Of a stretch of DNA of 64,000 bases, positions 59,514 through 64,000 are shown one piece after another. The notes below the pieces were generated by a model. It searched no databases and was not told where the DNA came from. It worked only from the letters and a program-made list of their open reading frames with translations. Each line of letters starts with the position of its first letter. The first letter of the stretch is position 1. The stretch covers positions 23,733,795-23,797,794 of the forward strand of contig CM044858.1 in assembly GCA_024500155.1 (NCBI GenBank), written 5' to 3'. The position numbers were made by a program, and so were the translations under genes. This DNA is from Chenopodium formosanum. Its lineage: Eukaryota > Streptophyta > Magnoliopsida > Caryophyllales > Amaranthaceae.

Positions 59514-59516
59514 ATA

Positions 59517-60205
59517 GACTTTCATTTAAGACAATTAGCTTTGTACAATGCGTTTGACTTTCTTTTGACTCAATTAGCTTTTTATGAATGTGTTTGACTT
59601 TCATTTGACTCAATTAGCTTTGTTAATTGCATTTCACTTTGATTTATGTCAAAAAGCTTTGTTTGAATGTGTTTGACTTTCATTTGACTCAATTAGCTTT
59701 GTTGAATGCATTTTACTACCATTTGATTAAAAAAGCTTTGTTTGAATGTGTTTGACTTTCATTTGACTCAATTAGCTTTGTTGAATGCATTTGACTTTCA
59801 TTTGATTCAAAAAGCTTTGTTTGAATGTGTTTGACTTTCATTTGACTCAATTATATTAGTTGAATACATTTGACTTTCATTTGATTCAAGAAGCTTTGTT
59901 TGAATGTGTTTGACTTTCATTTGAGTCAAAAAGCTTTGTTGAATGCATTTGACTTTTAATTGATTCAAAAAGCTTTGTTTGAATGTGTTTGACTTTCATT
60001 TGACTCAATTACCTTTGTTGAATGCATTTGACTTTTAATTGATTCAAAATGCTTTGTTTGAATGTGTTTGACTTTCATTTCACTCAATTAGCTTTGTTGA
60101 ATGCATTTGACTTTCATTTGACTCAAAAAGCTTTGTTTGAATGTGTTTGGCTTTCATTTGACTCAATTACCTTTGTAGAATGCATTTGACTTTCATTTGA
60201 TTCAA
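59517..60205 (+). repeat. Satellite A after LINE-2
   Basis: Begins with the right target copy (59517-59530). About nine units lead up to S at 60206. Confidence 0.9.
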
Positions 60206-60974
60206 TATATCTCTTTTTTGTTGCTATTGAAAACAAGTTATCTTACTAGTTGTTGCTAGATTTCATCAAATTTTGTCTTGTTTCAATATATCAACAAATT
60301 CTGACAACTAATTTTTTATTTGTAGCGATTTAGAAACAAATTGAGGCAACAAATTTTTGAATTGTTCCTATTAGAAATTAGCCGCCTTACTAGTTGTTGC
60401 ATTTTACATTCATTTGATTAAAAAAGCTTTGTTTGAATGTGTTTGACTTTCATTTGACTCAATTAGCTTTGTTGAATGCATTTTACTTTCATTTGATTCA
60501 AAAAGATTTGTTTGAATGTGTTTGACTTTTATTTGAGTCAAAAAGCTTTGTTGAATGCATTTGACTTTCATTTGATTCAAAAAGCTTCGTTTTAATGTGT
60601 TTGACTTTCATTTGAGTCAAAAAGCTATGTTGAATGCATTTGAATTTCATTTGATTCAAAAAGCTTTGTTTGAATGTGTTTGACTTTCATTTGACTCAAT
60701 TATCTTTGTTGAATGCATTTGTCTTTCATTTGATTCAAAAAGCTTTGTTTGAATGTGTTTGACTTTCATTTGACTCAATTGTCTTTGTTGAATGTATTTG
60801 ACTTTCATTTGATTCAAAAAGCGTTGTTGAATGTGTTTGACTTTCATTTGACTCAATTAGCTTAGTTGAATGCATCTGAGTTTTATTTGATTCAAAAAGC
60901 TTTGTATGAATGTGTTTGACTTTCATTTGACCCAATTACCTTTGTTGAATGCATTTGACTTTCATTTGATTCTA
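60206..60974 (+). repeat. One 769-bp A HOR unit (S plus A)
   Basis: S at 60206-60401, then A. The distance to the next S (60975) is 769 bp, as at 46732-47501. Confidence 0.9.
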
Positions 60975-61502
60975 TATATCTCTTTTTTGTTGCTATTGAA
61001 AACAAGTTGTCTTACTAGTTGTTGCTAGATTTCATCAAATTTTGTCTTGTTTCCATATATCAACAAATTTTGACAACTAATTTTTTATTTGTAGCGATTT
61101 AGAAACAAATTGAGGCAACAAATTTTTGAATTGATCCTATTAGAAAATAGCCGTGTCATTATTATTGCTAGATGACAACAGATTTATTATTTGTTGTCAT
61201 ATAACAATGCCATTTTACAAAACGTTTTGCAACAAAATTTCTAGTTGTTTCTATTGGAGACACTTGTTTTACTATTTGTTGCTAAAATGACATCACATTT
61301 TAATTTGTTACCATTAGAAACAAGTTGTGTTATAAATTGTTGCTAATTTATTAAGAGTCATTGAAGTAATTTACATAATATGTTGTAATAAATAAAACGA
61401 AAACAATTCATCTTGTTCTATACAAAAGAAATATTAGAAGGAATTAATAATCGTTTAATCACTTTTAGCAATAAAACGAAGTCGATAAAATAATATATAT
61501 CA
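60975..61502 (+). repeat. S plus link sequence, A-to-B transition copy 3
   Basis: Collinear with copy 2 throughout and near-identical by eye, including GATGACAACAGATTTATTATTTG and the AT-rich tail with CGAAAACAA. It differs from copy 2 by scattered substitutions. Confidence 0.88.
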
Positions 61503-64000
61503 TTTTATAACTTCATTAGAAAGAGCTTGTAGAAAATGGGAATGGTTCTTACTATTTTGCCCGAATTTGCTTGATTTTGGTTCTACAAGACCTTAAAACC
61601 TTATGAATTGCTTTGTTTTTGTGATTTCTTTTGTGAGGCAGTTATGAATACATATATTTGAAATGACTCAAGCCTTTTCAAGTTCATTAGAAAGTGCATG
61701 TAGAAAATGGGAATGCTTCTTACCATTTTGCCCGAATATGCTTGATTTTGGTTCTACAAGACCTTAAAACCATATAACATCCTTTTTTTGTGATTTCTTT
61801 TGTTAGGAAGTTATAAATACATATATTTGACATGAATCAAGCCTTTTTAAGTTCATTAGAAAGAGCATGTAGAAAATGGGAACGCTACTTCTCATTTTGC
61901 CCGAATTTGCTTGATTTCGGTTCTAAAAGACCTTAAACCCTTATAACTTGCTTTGTCTTAGTGATTTCTCTGATTAGGAAGTTACAAATACATGTATTTG
62001 ACATGATTCTATCCTTTATAAGTTCATTAGAAAGAGCATGTAAAAAATGGGAACGCTTCTTCCCATTTGGGCCGAATTTGCATGATTTTGGTTCTACAAC
62101 ACCTTAAAACCTTATAACAAGCTTTGTTTTTGTGATTTATTTTCTTATAATGTTATAAATAGATATATTTGACATGAATCAAGCCTTTTCAAGTTCATTA
62201 GAAAGAGCATGTAGAAAATGGGAACGCTACTTCTCATTTTGCCCGAATTTGCTTGATTTCGGTTCTACAAGACCTTAAATCCTTATAACTTGATTTGTCT
62301 TAGTGATTTATTTGCTTAGGAAGTTACAAATTCATATATTTGACATGATTCAAGCCTTTATAATTTCATTAGAAAGAGCATGTAGAAAATGGGAACGCTT
62401 TTTACCAATTGGGCCGAATTTGGTTGATTTTGGTTCTACAAGACCTTAAAACCTTATAACATCCTTTGTTTTTGTGATTTCTTTTGCTAGGAAGTTATAA
62501 ATACATATATTTGACATGAATCAAGCCTTTTCAAGTTCATTAGAAAGAGCGTGTAGAAAATGGGAACGCTTCTTCTCATTTTGTCTGAATTTGCTTGATT
62601 TCGGTTCTACCAGACCTTAAAACCTTATAAATTGCTTTCTCTTTGTTATTTATTTTCTTAGGCAGTTACAAATACATATATTTGATATGATTCAAGCCTT
62701 TAAAATTTCATTAGAAGGAGCATGTAGAAAACGGGAACGCTTCTTCCCATTTTGGCCGAATTTGCTTGATTTTGGTTCTACAAGATCTTAAAACCTTATA
62801 ACATGCTTTTTTTGTGATTTATTTTCTTAGGAAGTTATAAGTACATATATTAGACATGAATCAAGCCTTTTCAAGTTCATTAGAAAGAGCACGTAGAAAA
62901 TAGGAACGCTTCGTCTCATTTTGCCTGAATTTGCTTGATTTCGGTTCTATTAGACCTTAAAATCTTATAAATTGATGTGTTTTTGAGATTTCTATGATTA
63001 GGCATTTACAAATAAATATATTTGACATGACACAAGCATTTTTAAGTTCATTAGAAAGACCATGTTGAAAATGGGAACGCTTCTTACCATTTTGCCCGAA
63101 AATGCTTGATTTTGGTTCTACAAGACCTTAAAACCTTATAAAACCCTTTTTTTGTGACTTATTTTGTTATGAAGTTATAAATACATATATTTGAAATGAC
63201 TCAAGCCTTTTCATGTTCATTAGAAAGAGCATGCTGAAAATGGGAATGTTTTTTCCTATTTTGCTCGAATTTGCTTGATTTCGGTTCTACAAGACCTTAA
63301 AACCTTATAACTTGCTTTTTTTCTTTGTCATTTCTATGCTTAGGCAGTTATAAATACATATATTTGACATGATTCAAGCATTTATAAGTTCATTAGAAAC
63401 AGCATGTAGAAAATGGGAATGCTTCTTACTATTTAGGCCGAATTTGGTTGATTTTGGTTCTACAAGACCTTAAAACCTTATAACATCTTTTGTTTTTGTG
63501 ATTTCATTTGTTAGGAAGTTATAAATACGTATATTTGACATGAATCAAGCCTTTTCAAGTTCATTAGAAAGTGCATGTAGAAAATGAGAATGCTTCTTCT
63601 CATTTTGCTTGAATTTGCTTGATTTCGGTTCTACTAGACCTTAAAACCTTATAACTTGCTTTGTCTTAGTGATTTCTATGCTTAGGCAGTTACTAATACA
63701 TATATGTGACATGATTCAAGCCTTTATAAGTTCATTAGAAAGAGCATGTAGAAAATGGGAACGCTTCTTCCTATTTGGGCCGAATTTGGTTGATTTTGGT
63801 TCTACAAGACCTTAAAAACTTATAACATCTTTTGTTTTTGTGATTTCTTTTGTTAGGAAGTTATAAATACATATATTTGACATGAATCAAGCCTTTTCAA
63901 GTTCATTAGAAAGTGCATGTATAAAATGAGAACGCTTCTTCTCATTTTGCTTGAATTTGCTTGATTTCGGTTCTACCTTACCTTAAAACCTTATAAATTA
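61503..64000 (+). repeat. Satellite B, third array, runs off the window
   Basis: About 14.6 monomers of the 171-bp repeat. The two monomer types are present and several variants match monomers of the first array (the GGAGCATGTAGAAAACGGG and GAGCGTGTAG types near 62700 and 62550). No genes. Confidence 0.93.

Larger units (their letters stand above)
54516..59516 (-). mobile_element. LINE-2: L1-type element with inverted 5' half
   Basis: Poly-T (poly-A tail) at 54518-54530; the 3' UTR and the RT/zf-RVT part of ORF2 are on the minus strand (54518 to about 57275). A junction follows, then ORF1 and the endonuclease part of ORF2 on the plus strand (57323-59513). The flanking repeat GACTTTYATTTAAG (54502-54515 and 59517-59530) has one mismatch and includes ATTTAAG, not the usual A sequence, so it is a credible target duplication. 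RNA 5' end joined to mid-ORF2, with the other break just after the endonuclease, is the twin-priming layout. The ORFs carry many stops. Confidence 0.9.

Overview
This window looks like repeat-dominated nuclear heterochromatin of a flowering plant. The evidence is an LTR element with a tRNA-Asp-type primer site, L1-type plant LINEs (DUF4283 ORF1, zf-RVT tail), CACTA/En-Spm transposase remnants, a Ty1/copia fragment and two AT-rich satellites. I see no host gene, tRNA, rRNA, CRISPR or prokaryotic feature. Species cannot be read from the sequence.

Two tandem repeats form the background, always in the same orientation. Satellite A has a 79-bp unit made of a 40-bp and a 39-bp half. In places it is organised into a 769-bp higher-order repeat (HOR) of about 573 bp of A plus a 196-bp segment called S here. 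Satellite B has a 171-bp unit, often alternating as a 342-bp dimer, with nested multi-monomer duplications. Three times the order A-HOR, S, a common 'link' sequence, B recurs (around 19.7-20.2, 47.5-48.0 and 61.0-61.5 kb), as if one larger composite unit had been duplicated.

Layout: 0-20 kb is an A-HOR array split by three clean insertions: a 1.77-kb non-autonomous CACTA element (86-1855, TSD TGA), a nearly full-length 6.0-kb LINE on the minus strand (2730-8763), and a 7.7-kb LTR retrotransposon (11311-19019) with a gag-like ORF, no pol and LTRs about 99.7% identical. 20.2-31.5 kb is the large B array. 31.5-37.5 kb holds a decayed autonomous-type CACTA gene block (Transpos_assoc, tnp2, DUF4218, DUF4216, PF03004-type protein), itself interrupted by an LTR-like sequence. 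37.5-47.5 kb is A, interrupted by a 3'-truncated relative of the first LTR (41869-43665). 48.0-52.8 kb is B, interrupted by the 5' half of a Ty1/copia element on the minus strand. 52.8-61.0 kb is A, interrupted by a second LINE (54516-59516) whose 5' half is inverted, the arrangement expected from twin priming. 61.5-64.0 kb is B, running off the window.

The elements are related mainly by nesting. Removing the first LINE or the LTR element, each with one target duplication, restores the 769-bp HOR spacing to within a base, which confirms their boundaries. All coding sequences belong to mobile elements. Only LINE-1 ORF1 and the gag-like ORF of the LTR element are uninterrupted.
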